Shown piece by piece: positions 8,620 to 17,550 of a stretch of DNA of 64,000 nucleotides. This DNA is from Streptomyces antnestii (GTDB lineage: Bacteria; Actinomycetota; Actinomycetes; Streptomycetales; Streptomycetaceae), in assembly GCF_004005495.1 (NCBI RefSeq), contig NZ_RZYA01000027.1, positions 1 through 64,000 of the forward strand. The letters are read 5' to 3'. The notes beneath the pieces were generated by a model, which saw only the letters and a list, made by a program, of their open reading frames with translations, did not search any database and had not been told where the DNA came from. Each line of letters opens with the position of its first letter. Position 1 is the stretch's first letter. The translations under genes were made by a program, and so were the position numbers.

Positions 8620-8648
8620 ATAACGAGCGACGCGGCACTTGGGTTACG
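8620..8648 (-). promoter_or_regulatory. predicted sigma-BldN promoter for rsbN
   Basis: On the minus strand CGTAAC (8648-8643) is followed after 17 bases by CGTTAT (8625-8620). From memory, sigma-BldN promoters read CGTAAC-N16-CGTTGA, so the -35 is exact and the -10 matches in its first four bases. RsbN expression is known to depend on sigma-BldN, giving negative feedback. The predicted leader would be about 120 bases long. Confidence 0.65.
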
Positions 8649-8746
8649 GACGGCGGATGATCGGACCGCGATCTCATCTGCCCCTCACGGAAGGTGAGTT
8701 GACGGATACGGAGCGGTGCGACGGGTGGGGCGGTCCCCACCGGCGG

Positions 8747-9538
8747 CTAGCGGGCGTCGTCCGGGAGCAGCCGCGCCAGTGTGCGTACGGCGCGGTACTG
8801 GAGGGTCTTGATCGCACCCTCGTTCTTGCCCATGACATGAGCGGTCTCGGCGACCGAGAGACCCTGCAGGAAGCGCAGGGTCACGCACTCCTGCTGCTGG
8901 GGGTTGAGGCGGCGCACCGCGTCGAGCAGGGCCGCGTTGGACAGGGACTCCAGGACGGAGTCCTCGGGGCTGCGTTCGACCTCGTTCGCGTCGAGCATTT
9001 CGCCGGTGGTCACTTCGAGACGGAAACGGCTCGACTTGAAGTGGTCGGCGACCAGGTTCCGCGCGATCGTGACCAGCCAGGCGCCGAAGTCGCGGCCCTG
9101 CCAGGTGAAGGTCCCGATGCGGCGCAGCGCCCGCAGGAAGGTCTCGCTGGTGAGATCCTCCGCCGTCGCCTTCCCGCCGACGCGGTAGTAGATGTAGCGG
9201 TAGACGGTGTCGCTGTACTGATCGTAGAGACGGCCGAACGCGTCGGCCTCGCCCGCCTGGGCGCGCTCGACGAGATCCATCATGCGGGCGCTGTCGCTGT
9301 CCGCGGCGGGGCGGCGGGCGGTGGACGTACCGGCGGAACCGGAGCGCGCGCGTCTTCCGACGGTTGTGCTCCCGCTCGCCAGGGCATAGCAAGGACCGGT
9401 AGGGCCGTTCGCGGCAGGGGCCGCGAGGGCGAGGGCGGGGACGGCGTACGCGGTGGGGACGAAGCCGCGCAAGCGGTCGGCGACCGTTGCGCGCAGCGTA
9501 GCCAGGCCCGAGGCGTCAACCCCGACGTGTGGGTACAC
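8747..9538 (-). CDS. bldN: ECF-family developmental sigma factor BldN
   Basis: A 263-residue sigma factor of the ECF type needed for aerial mycelium formation. It directs chaplin, rodlin and bldM transcription in studied Streptomyces. Residues 1-86 form an unusual N-terminal extension, beginning MYPHVGVDASGLATLRATV, which is removed by proteolysis in S. coelicolor. Region 2 follows (AFGRLYDQYSDTVYRYIYY, with the -10-recognising helix near TSETFLRALRRIGTF), then region 4 (LNPQQQECVTLRFLQGLSVA ... GAIKTLQYRAVRTLARLL). The start is GTG 9538 with GGGAG upstream. Near identity to the remembered BldN sequence makes the call firm. It is followed by its anti-sigma gene. Confidence 0.96.
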   Translation of the reverse strand: MYPHVGVDASGLATLRATVADRLRGFVPTAYAVPALALAAPAANGPTGPCYALASGSTTVGRRARSGSAGTSTARRPAADSDSARMMDLVERAQAGEADAFGRLYDQYSDTVYRYIYYRVGGKATAEDLTSETFLRALRRIGTFTWQGRDFGAWLVTIARNLVADHFKSSRFRLEVTTGEMLDANEVERSPEDSVLESLSNAALLDAVRRLNPQQQECVTLRFLQGLSVAETAHVMGKNEGAIKTLQYRAVRTLARLLPDDAR

Positions 9539-9864
9539 GGGACTCCCAGAGGCAGAGCTTCCATCACGTGCAGTGCGGGACCGTTCACCCGTCGTGTTGA
9601 CGTGTGGGTACCGGTTTGCGTCTGAGGAGAATAACGCTTCGTGCAGGGAGCGCTACACCCAGTTGCTCAAATCGCCGATTACGACGCTTCCGTAACTGAA
9701 CGGAGTCGATTCAAGTGCCGGAGAGTGACCGCTTGTTGATCGGATTAGGTCATGTTCCGTCTGAGCGCGGGGTGTGTTGTGGCCGAGTTGAACCAGCGGG
9801 ACTGGCGGGAGCCGTGCCGGGGTAAGGGGTGGGGAATGGCACGGCCGCCCCGGGGTGGCGCGGG
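9539..9864. promoter_or_regulatory. bldN upstream region
   Basis: This 326-base gap holds the bldN promoter (minus strand) and the end region of the HAD-IB gene. It is AT-rich for this genome near 9620-9760. In other Streptomyces BldD represses bldN here. An interrupted repeat TTACG...CGTAA (9678-9694) and the segment GTGACCGCTTGTTG (9724-9737) loosely resemble BldD half-sites, but spacing or sequence departs from consensus, so I do not claim an operator. Confidence 0.4.
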
Positions 9865-10809
9865 TCAGCGGCGACGGCGGTGCAGGGCGACCGCGGCCGC
9901 CGTACCGCCGGCGAGCGCGCCGACTCCCGCCGCTGCCGGGATGCCGACCTTCGCGGCCTTGCGGCCGGTGCGGTAGTCGCGCAGCCGCCAGTCACGTTCG
10001 CGCGCGTGCTTGCGCAGTTTGGCGTCCGGATTGATCGCGTACGGATGTCCCACGAGCGACAGCATCGGGATGTCGTTGTGCGAATCGCTGTACGCGGCGC
10101 AGCGGCCCAGATCGAGGCCCTCGGCGGCGGCGAGCGCGCGGACGGCCTCGGCCTTCGCGGGGCCGTGCAGGGGTTCGCCGACCAGCTTGCCGGTGTAGAC
10201 GCCGCCGACGGACTCGGCGACGGTGCCGAGGGCGCCGGTCAGGCCGAGGCGGCGGGCGATGATCGTCGCGGTCTCCACGGGGGCCGCGGTGACGAGCCAC
10301 ACCTTCTGGCCCGCGTCCAGGTGGGCCTGGGCGAGGGCGCGGGTGCCGGGCCAGATGCGTTCGGCCATGTACTCGTCGTAGATCTCCTCGCCGATGGACA
10401 TCAGCTCGGCGACGCGGTGGCCCTTGACGATGGACAGCGCGCTGTCGCGGGCGTCCTGCATGTGCTCGGGGTCCTCGACCCCGGCGATCCTGAACCAGGC
10501 CTGCTGCCAGCCGAACTTGACCAGCTCGCGGCGCTGGAAGAACTTCCGCTTGTAGAGGCCGCGTCCGAAGTGGAAGATCGCGGCGCCCTGCATCACGGTG
10601 TTGTCGAGGTCGAAGAAGGCGGCGGCCCTGTCGTCGCCGACGACGGGGAACTCCGGTTCCGGGGTGCCTTCTTCGGGCTGTGTCGCCTCGCCGAGCTGTT
10701 CCAGCTCCTGCGACGACTTGCGGGCGGCCTCGGCCGAGGCCTCGCCAGCCAATACGCTCCGCGCGGTGGCGGAGCGCCTACGGGGTGTGAGCCATCCGAG
10801 AGCGGCCAT
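9865..10809 (-). CDS. HAD-IB family phosphatase (SerB/CicA-like)
   Basis: A 314-residue HAD subfamily IB hydrolase. Motif I is FFDLDNTVMQG with nucleophile Asp67 and Asp69, motif II LVTAAP, motif III the Lys of GPAKAEAV, and motif IV YSDSHNDIPML. An Ala/Glu-rich N-terminal extension of about 55 residues precedes the domain. The C-terminus ends in a Gly/Ala-rich hydrophobic stretch followed by HRRRR, suggesting a membrane anchor with the tail inside. The family includes phosphoserine phosphatase, but members like this one are usually of unknown substrate. It is transcribed towards bldN. Confidence 0.85.
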   Translation of the reverse strand: MAALGWLTPRRRSATARSVLAGEASAEAARKSSQELEQLGEATQPEEGTPEPEFPVVGDDRAAAFFDLDNTVMQGAAIFHFGRGLYKRKFFQRRELVKFGWQQAWFRIAGVEDPEHMQDARDSALSIVKGHRVAELMSIGEEIYDEYMAERIWPGTRALAQAHLDAGQKVWLVTAAPVETATIIARRLGLTGALGTVAESVGGVYTGKLVGEPLHGPAKAEAVRALAAAEGLDLGRCAAYSDSHNDIPMLSLVGHPYAINPDAKLRKHARERDWRLRDYRTGRKAAKVGIPAAAGVGALAGGTAAAVALHRRRR

Positions 10810-10945
10810 GTCGTGAGCATAGCCAGTTTGTTCGGTGGTTCCGGAGTCGCGAGGATTCGGCCTTGTGAACTCTCCGCGACCGAGCCGTTAAAGAAGTGGC
10901 CGGGGAGGTGCGCCGGGTGGCGCGGGCGGGGCGAGAATGGCCCGT

Positions 10946-11233
10946 ATGAGCCCCATTTTTCGCCGGAGCGACCGGAGCGAGAAGAAGAGTCCCGAGGAAC
11001 GCCTCGTCACCCTGATCGGGAAGCCCGGCTGCCATCTGTGCGACGACGCGCAGGAGGTGATCGAGAAGGTCTGCGGTGAGCTCGGATCCTCCTGGGAGAA
11101 GAAGGACATCAATCAGGACGAGGAGCTGTACCGCTTGTACTGGGAGCAGATTCCCGTGGTGCTCGTGGACGGAGCACAGCATGACTTCTGGAAGGTGAAC
11201 GAAGACCGACTTCGGCGTGCCCTGACGCGCTGA
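10946..11233 (+). CDS. glutaredoxin family protein
   Basis: A small thioredoxin-fold protein of 95 residues with the redox motif CHLC in GKPGCHLCDDAQEV, a strand-helix-strand core, and a cis-proline at QIPVVLVDG. It belongs to the DUF836/YfhC-like glutaredoxin group, which probably reduces small disulfides in the cytosol. ATG 10946 gives the usual MSPxFRR start; ATG 10937, nine bases upstream, is nearer to a GGGG Shine-Dalgarno and cannot be excluded. It precedes rex, which fits a redox theme, although the two are separated by 329 bases. Confidence 0.85.
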   Translation: MSPIFRRSDRSEKKSPEERLVTLIGKPGCHLCDDAQEVIEKVCGELGSSWEKKDINQDEELYRLYWEQIPVVLVDGAQHDFWKVNEDRLRRALTR

Positions 11234-11562
11234 CGCACCGGCGGCCGGCGGGGGAGTAGCGGCCGTCACTGACCGAGCAGTCCAAGTGGTCCGGAAATTC
11301 GCCTAGGATCGTGGGCGGTTTTGGTCTCGGGGGCGCGGATCGTAGAAGAGAGTGTGCGGTTTTGCCCCCATCCAGTAGGCAACGAAGCGGCTTGCGCGCT
11401 GGTTCCATATGCGCACGCCAGGGGCGCGTGACCCCGGTCACGTTGCCCGGGCAAATCGGACACAATCTTTGTGCACGCGTTCACAAAGACATAGCCTGCA
11501 TTCGACGGGGCGGTCACGGGACGTACGACCGCCCGCAGCCCCGCTCTACCCGCAGGAGCACC
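11234..11562 (+). promoter_or_regulatory. rex-hem operon promoter region
   Basis: This 329-base non-coding stretch carries the rex promoter. Besides the Rex operator (listed separately) it has an inverted repeat CGTGACC-CC-GGTCACG at 11427-11442 followed by GCCCGGGC at 11446-11453. AGGAG at 11554-11558 is the rex ribosome site. I see no small gene in it. Confidence 0.7.
11468..11487. promoter_or_regulatory. Rex operator (ROP) upstream of rex
   Basis: TTTGTGCACGCGTTCACAAA is a near-perfect palindrome that matches the known Rex operator TGTGAACnnnTTCACA apart from one C in the left arm. In S. coelicolor Rex binds such a site to repress its own rex-hemACD operon when NADH is low relative to NAD+ (dissociating when NADH rises). 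It lies about 75 bases before the rex start codon. Confidence 0.92.
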
Positions 11563-12363
11563 GTGGCAACTGGCCGAACTCACCGACCGGCGACCCGCAG
11601 CCGAGGGATTCCCGAGGCCACCGTCGCCAGGCTTCCGCTGTACCTCCGAGCCCTCACCGCTCTGTCGGAGCGCTCGGTGCCCACGGTCTCCTCGGAGGAG
11701 CTCGCGGCCGCGGCGGGGGTCAACTCCGCGAAGCTGCGCAAGGACTTCTCGTACCTCGGCTCGTACGGCACCCGCGGTGTGGGGTACGACGTCGAGTACC
11801 TCGTCTACCAGATCTCCCGTGAACTCGGCCTGACCCAGGACTGGCCGATCGTGATGGTCGGTATCGGTAACCTCGGCGCCGCTCTCGCCAACTACGGCGG
11901 GTTCGCCTCCCGTGGCTTCCGTGTCGCGGCCCTCATCGACGCCGACCCGGCGATGACCGGCAAGTCCGTCGCGGGCATGGCCGTCCAGCACGCCGACGAG
12001 CTCGAGAAGATCATCGACGCGAACGGCGTCTCCATCGGTGTCATCGCGACCCCCGCGGGCGCGGCCCAGCAGGTCTGCGACCGGCTCGTCGCCGCCGGTG
12101 TCACCTCGATCCTGAACTTCGCGCCGACCGTCCTGTCGGTGCCGGACGGTGTCGACGTGCGCAAGGTCGACCTCTCCATCGAGCTGCAGATCCTCGCCTT
12201 CCATGAGCAGCGCAAGGCCGGCGAGGGCCAGGAGGAAGACGTGGCCGACGTGGACGTGGCGGGCGCCGTGGACGCGGGCGGTTCCGCCGCCGCTGCCGCC
12301 GCCGCGACGAAGCAGACCCGTAAGGGACCGGACGGGGACGTCCCCGCCGTGATGCCGGCATGA
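11563..12363 (+). CDS. rex: redox-sensing transcriptional repressor Rex
   Basis: A 266-residue repressor that reads the NADH/NAD+ ratio. The N-terminal winged helix spans about 15-85 (SSEELAAAAGVNSAKLRKDF, SYLGSYGTRGVGY). A Rossmann domain follows with VGIGNLGAALANY, and a domain-swapped C-terminal helix at SIELQILAFHEQRK. The last ~45 residues are an Ala/Asp-rich tail longer than in the core family. The start is GTG 11563 behind AGGAG, giving the known MATGRTHRPATRSRGIPEAT N-terminus. Its stop overlaps the hemA start as ATGA, so both are co-transcribed and coupled. Confidence 0.97.
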   Translation: MATGRTHRPATRSRGIPEATVARLPLYLRALTALSERSVPTVSSEELAAAAGVNSAKLRKDFSYLGSYGTRGVGYDVEYLVYQISRELGLTQDWPIVMVGIGNLGAALANYGGFASRGFRVAALIDADPAMTGKSVAGMAVQHADELEKIIDANGVSIGVIATPAGAAQQVCDRLVAAGVTSILNFAPTVLSVPDGVDVRKVDLSIELQILAFHEQRKAGEGQEEDVADVDVAGAVDAGGSAAAAAAATKQTRKGPDGDVPAVMPA

Positions 12364-13727
12364 GTCTCCTCGTCGTAGGCCTGAGCCACCGCAGCGCCCC
12401 CGTCAGCGTCCTCGAGCGCGCGGCGCTCTCCGCGGACGCCCAGGCCAAGCTGCTCCAGGACACGCTCGCCGCCGAGCCCGCCGTCGAGGCCTCGGTGCTC
12501 TCGACGTGCAACCGCATCGAGCTGTACGCCGACGTGGACAAGTTCCACGCGGGCGTCGCCGAGCTCTCGACCCTCCTCGCCCAGCACAGCGGCGTCGGTC
12601 TCGAGGAGCTCACTCCCTATCTTTATGTGCACTACGAGGACCGGGCCGTCCACCACCTCTTCTCGGTGGCGTGCGGGCTCGACTCGATGGTCGTGGGCGA
12701 GGGCCAGATCCTCGGCCAGATCAAGGACGGCCTCGCGCGCTCCCAGGAGCTGCACACCGCGGGCCGCCTCCTCAACGACCTGTTCCAGCAGGCCCTGCGG
12801 GTCGGCAAGCGGGCCCACTCGGAGACCGGCATCGACCGGGCCGGCCAGTCCCTGGTCACGTTCGGTCTGGAGCAGCTGGCCGCCGGGCGTCCCGTGGACG
12901 TGTGGGCCAAGGACAAGCGTGCCCTGGTGATCGGCGCGGGCTCGATGTCGTCGCTGGCCGCGGCCACGCTCGCGCGCGCCGGTGTCGCCGAGGTCGTCGT
13001 CGCCAACCGCACCCTGGAGCGCGCCGAGCGCCTCGCTCAGATCCTCAGTGAGCCCGGCGGCACCGGGGTGACCGCGCGCGCCGTGCCCATGGACGCCGTC
13101 GGCGGCGAACTGACACGTGCCGACGTCGTCGTCTCCTGCACCGGTGCGACCGGGCTCGTCCTCACCGAGGCCGAGATCCGCCGCGCCGTCGAGGAGCGCA
13201 CGGGCGGGCTCTCCCTCCTCGACCTCGCCATGCCGCGCGACATCGACGCCGCCGCCCACCGCATCGGCGGGGTACGCCTCGTCGACATCGAGTCGCTCGC
13301 CGAGGCCTCCGCCGACGCGCCGATGGCCGCGGACGTGGACCAGGTGCGGGGCATCGTCTCCGACGAGGTCGCCGCGTTCGGCGCCGCCCAGCGCGCCGCG
13401 ACCATCACGCCGACCGTCGTCGCCCTGCGCACGATGGCCGCCGACGTGGTCACCGGCGAGATCGCGCGGCTCGACGGGCGCCTCCCGGAGCTCGACGAGA
13501 AGCAGCGCGCCGAGATCACCCAGACCGTGCGGCGCGTCGTGGACAAGCTCCTGCACGCGCCGACCGTGCGGGTCAAGCAGCTCGCGGCCGAGCCCGGCGG
13601 CGCCGGGTACGCGGACGCTCTGCGGACCCTCTTCGACCTCGACCCGGAGGCGGTGGCCGCCGTCTCGCGGGCCGATCTGAACGAGCTGAACGAGCCGGTA
13701 GCCAAGAATCGAGGCCGGGCATCATGA
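12360..13727 (+). CDS. hemA: glutamyl-tRNA reductase
   Basis: The first committed enzyme of C5 tetrapyrrole synthesis, reducing Glu-tRNA(Glu) to glutamate-1-semialdehyde with NADPH. The 455-residue protein has the catalytic Cys50 in LSTCNRIELY, the substrate loop GEGQILGQIKDG, the NADPH domain with VIGAGSMSSLAAATLARAG, and a C-terminal dimerisation helix region. It carries a slightly extended C-terminus. It overlaps rex upstream and hemC downstream by four bases each. Its product goes to HemL, encoded separately at 47 kb. Confidence 0.97.
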   Translation: MSLLVVGLSHRSAPVSVLERAALSADAQAKLLQDTLAAEPAVEASVLSTCNRIELYADVDKFHAGVAELSTLLAQHSGVGLEELTPYLYVHYEDRAVHHLFSVACGLDSMVVGEGQILGQIKDGLARSQELHTAGRLLNDLFQQALRVGKRAHSETGIDRAGQSLVTFGLEQLAAGRPVDVWAKDKRALVIGAGSMSSLAAATLARAGVAEVVVANRTLERAERLAQILSEPGGTGVTARAVPMDAVGGELTRADVVVSCTGATGLVLTEAEIRRAVEERTGGLSLLDLAMPRDIDAAAHRIGGVRLVDIESLAEASADAPMAADVDQVRGIVSDEVAAFGAAQRAATITPTVVALRTMAADVVTGEIARLDGRLPELDEKQRAEITQTVRRVVDKLLHAPTVRVKQLAAEPGGAGYADALRTLFDLDPEAVAAVSRADLNELNEPVAKNRGRAS

Positions 13728-14683
13728 CGGACAGGGCACTCAGGCTCGGGACCAGGCGCAGCAAGCTCGCCATGGCCCAGTCCGGGCACGTGGCGGAGGC
13801 CGTGCGCCAGGTGACGGGACGACCCGTCGAGCTGGTCGAGATCACCACGTACGGCGACACGTCCCGCGAGCAGCTGGCACAGATCGGCGGCACCGGGGTG
13901 TTCGTCGTGGCGCTGCGCGAGGCGCTGCTTCGCGGCGACGTCGACTTCGCCGTGCACTCCCTCAAGGACCTGCCGACCACGCCCCACCCTGGTCTCACGC
14001 TGGCGGCCGTGCCGCTGCGCGAGGACCCCCGCGACGTCCTCGTCGCCCGTGACGGACTGACCTTCGCCGAGCTCCCCGACGGGGCTCGCGTGGGTACCGG
14101 TTCGCCGCGCCGCATGTCGCAGCTGAACGCGTACGCGCGCAGCCACGGCATGCGCATACAGACCGTGCCGATCCGGGGGAACATCGACACCCGCGTCGGT
14201 TACGTGCACAACGGGGAGCTCGACGCCGTCGTGCTCGCCGCCGCCGGACTGAACCGGATCGGCCGCGCCTCGGAAGTGACGGACTTCCTTGCGGTCGACA
14301 TGGTTCTGCCCGCCCCCGGCCAGGGGGCTCTGGCGGTCGAGTGCGCCGCGTCCGACGCGGACCTCGCCGCCGCGCTCGCCGAGCTCGACGACTCGTTCAC
14401 CCGAGTCGCCGTGACCGCCGAGCGATCCCTGCTCGCCGCCCTGGAGGCCGGCTGCAGTGCACCTGTGGGTGCGCTGGCCGACCTGCTGGCCGACGGGCAG
14501 ATTGCCAACGAAATGCGCCTGCGTGGCGTCGTCGGTAACCCCGACGGCTCCGCGTTGGTGCAGCTGTCCACCACCGGTCCCGTGCCCGAGACGGAAGACC
14601 AGGCCCTTGCGCTCGGTCGCGAACTCGCTGCCGAGATGCTCGCCAAGGGCGCGGCCGGTCTGATGGGGGAGCGAGCACTTTGA
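13724..14683 (+). CDS. hemC: porphobilinogen deaminase (hydroxymethylbilane synthase)
   Basis: A 319-residue enzyme that condenses four porphobilinogens to hydroxymethylbilane. The dipyrromethane cofactor attaches to Cys244 in LEAGCSAPVG. Conserved substrate-binding segments are LGTRRSKLAMAQ, HSLKDLPT, GTGSPRRMSQL and APGQGALAVE. Length is normal for the family. It lies between hemA and cobA/hemD in a tightly coupled operon under Rex control. Confidence 0.97.
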   Translation: MTDRALRLGTRRSKLAMAQSGHVAEAVRQVTGRPVELVEITTYGDTSREQLAQIGGTGVFVVALREALLRGDVDFAVHSLKDLPTTPHPGLTLAAVPLREDPRDVLVARDGLTFAELPDGARVGTGSPRRMSQLNAYARSHGMRIQTVPIRGNIDTRVGYVHNGELDAVVLAAAGLNRIGRASEVTDFLAVDMVLPAPGQGALAVECAASDADLAAALAELDDSFTRVAVTAERSLLAALEAGCSAPVGALADLLADGQIANEMRLRGVVGNPDGSALVQLSTTGPVPETEDQALALGRELAAEMLAKGAAGLMGERAL

Positions 14684-16365
14684 GCCCCACCACCTCTGAC
14701 CCTTCGGCCACCTGGGCAACCGGGCACGTCACCTTCCTCGGTGCCGGACCCGGAGATCCAGGACTACTGACGCTGCGCGCCGTGGAGGCGCTCGCCCGAG
14801 CGGATGTGCTGATCGCCGAGCCCGAAGTGCTCGACGTGGTCCGCACACACGCGAAGGCGGGCGTGACCGTCCTCGGCGCGGAGAACCCGGGCACACCGGG
14901 GCAGACGGCTGCTGACGATGCGTCAACTGCCGCCGCAGTCCCCGCGTTGAGGGACTGCGCCAATCTTGTCATGGAGGCCGCGCGGGGCGGCAAGCGGGTC
15001 GTACGTGCCGTCAGCGGCGACCCCGGGCTCGACACCTACGCGGCCGGGGAGATGCTGGCCTGCGCGGCCGACGGCGTCTCCTTCGAGGTCGTTCCCGGCA
15101 TCGCGGCGGCCGTCGGCGTGCCCGCGTACGCCGGTGTTCCGCTGCGGGACGCGCAGGGCGCGGACGTGCGGTTCGTCGACGCCCGCACCGCCTCCGAGCG
15201 CTGCTGGACCGAGGTCGGCGCGTCCGACGGCACGGTCGTCGTCTCGACGACGCTCGACGCGGTGGCCGCGGCCGCCGGCGAGCTGGTCGCGGCGGGCCGC
15301 AAGCCGGACACCCCGCTGACCGTCACGGTCGCCGGTACGACGACGCGCCAGCGCACCTGGAACGCGACGCTCGGGACCATCGCCCAGACCTTCAAGCAGG
15401 CGAAGGTGCTGCCGTCCCCGGAGGGCGGGCGTCCCGTCATAGCCGTGGTCGGCGAGCGCTCCGCGGCCGCCCAGCGCGACCAGCTGTCGTGGTTCGAGTC
15501 CAAGCCGCTGTTCGGCTGGAAGGTGCTCGTACCGCGTACGAAGGAGCAGGCGGCGTCGCTCTCCGACCAGCTCAGCTCGTACGGGGCCGTGCCGCACGAG
15601 GTGCCGACGATCGCCGTCGAGCCGCCGCGCACGCCCCAGCAGATGGAGCGCGCGGTCAAGGGCCTCGTCACCGGACGCTACGAGTGGATCGCCTTCACCT
15701 CGGTGAACGCGGTCAAGGCCGTGCGCGAGAAGTTCGAGGAGTACGGGCTCGACGCCCGTGCCTTCGCCGGGATCAAGGTCGCGGCGGTGGGCGAGCAGAC
15801 GGCGAACGCGCTGATCGCCTTCGGCGTGAAGCCGGATCTCGTGCCGAGCGGTGAGCAGAGCGCGGCGGGCCTCCTCGAGGACTGGCCGCCGTACGACCCG
15901 GTCTTCGACCCGATCGACCGTGTCTTCCTGCCGCGCGCCGACATCGCCACGGAGACGCTTGTCGCCGGGCTCATCGATCTCGGGTGGGAGGTCGACGACG
16001 TGACCGCCTACCGGACGGTGCGGGCGTCGCCGCCGCCGGCGGAGACGCGCGAGGCGATCAAGGGCGGCGGGTTCGACGCCGTGCTCTTCACCTCGTCGTC
16101 GACCGTGCGGAACCTGGTGGGTATCGCAGGTAAGCCGCACAACGTGACCGTGATCGCGTGTATCGGTCCCGCGACGGCCAAGACGGCCGAGGAGCATGGG
16201 CTTCGGGTGGACGTGATGTCTCCGGAGCCGTCGGTTCACCGGCTGGCTCAGGCGCTTGCCGATTTCGGGGCGAAGCGGCGGGCTGCGGCGCTTGAGGCGG
16301 GGGATCCTGTGTCCCGGCCGTCGGAGCGGCGGCCGGGGGCCCGGCGGCGGCGCGCGGCGCCGTAG
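14680..16365 (+). CDS. hemD: bifunctional uroporphyrinogen-III methyltransferase/synthase
   Basis: A 561-residue fusion. Residues ~15-255 are a CobA/CysG-type SAM-dependent uroporphyrinogen-III methyltransferase (FLGAGPGDPGLLTL, RAVSGDPGLDTYA). Residues ~270-545 are the HemD uroporphyrinogen-III synthase (WKVLVPRTKEQAASLSDQL, FTSVNAVKAV, VAAVGEQTANAL, FTSSSTVRNL). It closes the ring and also diverts product to siroheme and cobalamin. Start TTG 14680 overlaps the hemC stop and is preceded by GGGGGAG. The basic C-terminal tail RRPGARRRRAAP is an actinobacterial add-on. Confidence 0.95.
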   Translation: MSPTTSDPSATWATGHVTFLGAGPGDPGLLTLRAVEALARADVLIAEPEVLDVVRTHAKAGVTVLGAENPGTPGQTAADDASTAAAVPALRDCANLVMEAARGGKRVVRAVSGDPGLDTYAAGEMLACAADGVSFEVVPGIAAAVGVPAYAGVPLRDAQGADVRFVDARTASERCWTEVGASDGTVVVSTTLDAVAAAAGELVAAGRKPDTPLTVTVAGTTTRQRTWNATLGTIAQTFKQAKVLPSPEGGRPVIAVVGERSAAAQRDQLSWFESKPLFGWKVLVPRTKEQAASLSDQLSSYGAVPHEVPTIAVEPPRTPQQMERAVKGLVTGRYEWIAFTSVNAVKAVREKFEEYGLDARAFAGIKVAAVGEQTANALIAFGVKPDLVPSGEQSAAGLLEDWPPYDPVFDPIDRVFLPRADIATETLVAGLIDLGWEVDDVTAYRTVRASPPPAETREAIKGGGFDAVLFTSSSTVRNLVGIAGKPHNVTVIACIGPATAKTAEEHGLRVDVMSPEPSVHRLAQALADFGAKRRAAALEAGDPVSRPSERRPGARRRRAAP

Positions 16366-16480
16366 GTGAGAGGGGTGGGCGCCTGCGTGCCGTTGCCCGG
16401 CGCGTGGGCTGTGCCCACCCGTTCCGCCCTGCGGAACGCCTGCCCACAGAGGTACGAGTAGTCAGACGTGGAGTGTTGGT

Positions 16481-17473
16481 GTGACTGAGTACGGAACGTT
16501 TCCCGGGGCGCGGCCGCGGCGGCTGCGTACCACCCCCGCGATGCGGCGCATGGTCGCCGAGACCCGGCTGCATCCGGCCGATCTGATCCTGCCCGCCTTC
16601 GTGCGGGAGGGCATCAGTGAGCCCGTCGGGATCGGGTCCATGCCCGGTGTCGTGCAGCACACCCGGGACACCCTGAAGAAGGCCGCCGTCGAGGCGCTGG
16701 AGGCCGGGGTCTCCGGGATCATGCTCTTCGGCGTTCCGGAGGACGAGAAGAAGGACGCCTTGGGGACGGCCGGTACCGACCCCGACGGCATCCTCCAGGT
16801 CGCCCTGCGGGACGTGCGCGCCGAGGTCGGTGACGAGCTCATCGTCATGTCCGACCTGTGCCTCGACGAGTTCACGGACCACGGGCACTGCGGTGTCCTC
16901 GACGCCGAGGGTCGTGTCGACAACGACGCGACGCTCGAGCGTTACGCCGAGATGGCGCAGGTCCAGGCCGACGCGGGCGCCCATGTCGTGGGCCCCAGCG
17001 GCATGATGGACGGCCAGGTCGGTGTCGTACGCGACGCGCTCGACACCATCGGCAAGGAGGACGTCTCGATCCTCGCCTACACCGCCAAGTATTCGTCGGC
17101 GTTCTACGGGCCGTTCCGTGAGGCCGTCGGCTCGTCGCTCACCGGCGACCGCAAGACGTACCAGCAGGACCCGGCGAACGTCCGGGAGTCCCTGCGGGAG
17201 CTGGCGCTCGACCTCGAAGAGGGCGCCGACATGGTGATGGTCAAGCCGGCCGGCCCCTACCTCGACGTCCTCGCCAAGGTCGCCGAGTCGGTGGACGTGC
17301 CCGTCGCCGCGTACCAGATCAGCGGCGAGTACGCGATGATCGAGGCCGCGGCCGAGCGCGGCTGGATCGAGCGGGACCGCGCCATCATGGAGACGCTGCT
17401 CGGCATCAAGCGGGCCGGCGCGAACATGATCCTGACGTACTGGGCGACCGAGGCGGCGCGCTGGTTGCGCTGA
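16481..17473 (+). CDS. hemB: delta-aminolevulinic acid dehydratase (porphobilinogen synthase)
   Basis: A 330-residue TIM barrel joining two aminolevulinates to porphobilinogen. The two active-site lysines are in AYTAKYSSAFYGPFR and MVMVKPAGPYLD. The metal segment reads DLCLDEFTDHGHCGVL: positions that are Cys in zinc enzymes are Asp here, so this is the magnesium-type enzyme. The start is GTG 16481. A gap of 115 bases after cobA/hemD leaves open whether it belongs to the rex operon or has its own promoter. A strong bidirectional hairpin follows. Confidence 0.97.
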   Translation: MTEYGTFPGARPRRLRTTPAMRRMVAETRLHPADLILPAFVREGISEPVGIGSMPGVVQHTRDTLKKAAVEALEAGVSGIMLFGVPEDEKKDALGTAGTDPDGILQVALRDVRAEVGDELIVMSDLCLDEFTDHGHCGVLDAEGRVDNDATLERYAEMAQVQADAGAHVVGPSGMMDGQVGVVRDALDTIGKEDVSILAYTAKYSSAFYGPFREAVGSSLTGDRKTYQQDPANVRESLRELALDLEEGADMVMVKPAGPYLDVLAKVAESVDVPVAAYQISGEYAMIEAAAERGWIERDRAIMETLLGIKRAGANMILTYWATEAARWLR

Positions 17474-17499
17474 GCCCAGTGACTGCGACTGTGTAGCAG

Positions 17500-17539
17500 A
17501 ACGGCCCGGCCCTCAGGGAGACCTGAGGGCCGGGCCGTT
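17500..17539. terminator. bidirectional terminator between hemB and argS
   Basis: An 18-bp stem AACGGCCCGGCCCTCAGG / CCTGAGGGCCGGGCCGTT closes on GAGA. It lies between two convergent genes and ends with TT(C) on the plus side and with TT on the minus side. Confidence 0.9.
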
Positions 17540-17550
17540 CTGGGTCGTCG

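Noticed and set aside
9539..9750. BldD operator before bldN
   Set aside because: BldD is known to act on bldN, but candidate half-sites here do not fit the spacing or sequence of the consensus. I noted the region without claiming a site.
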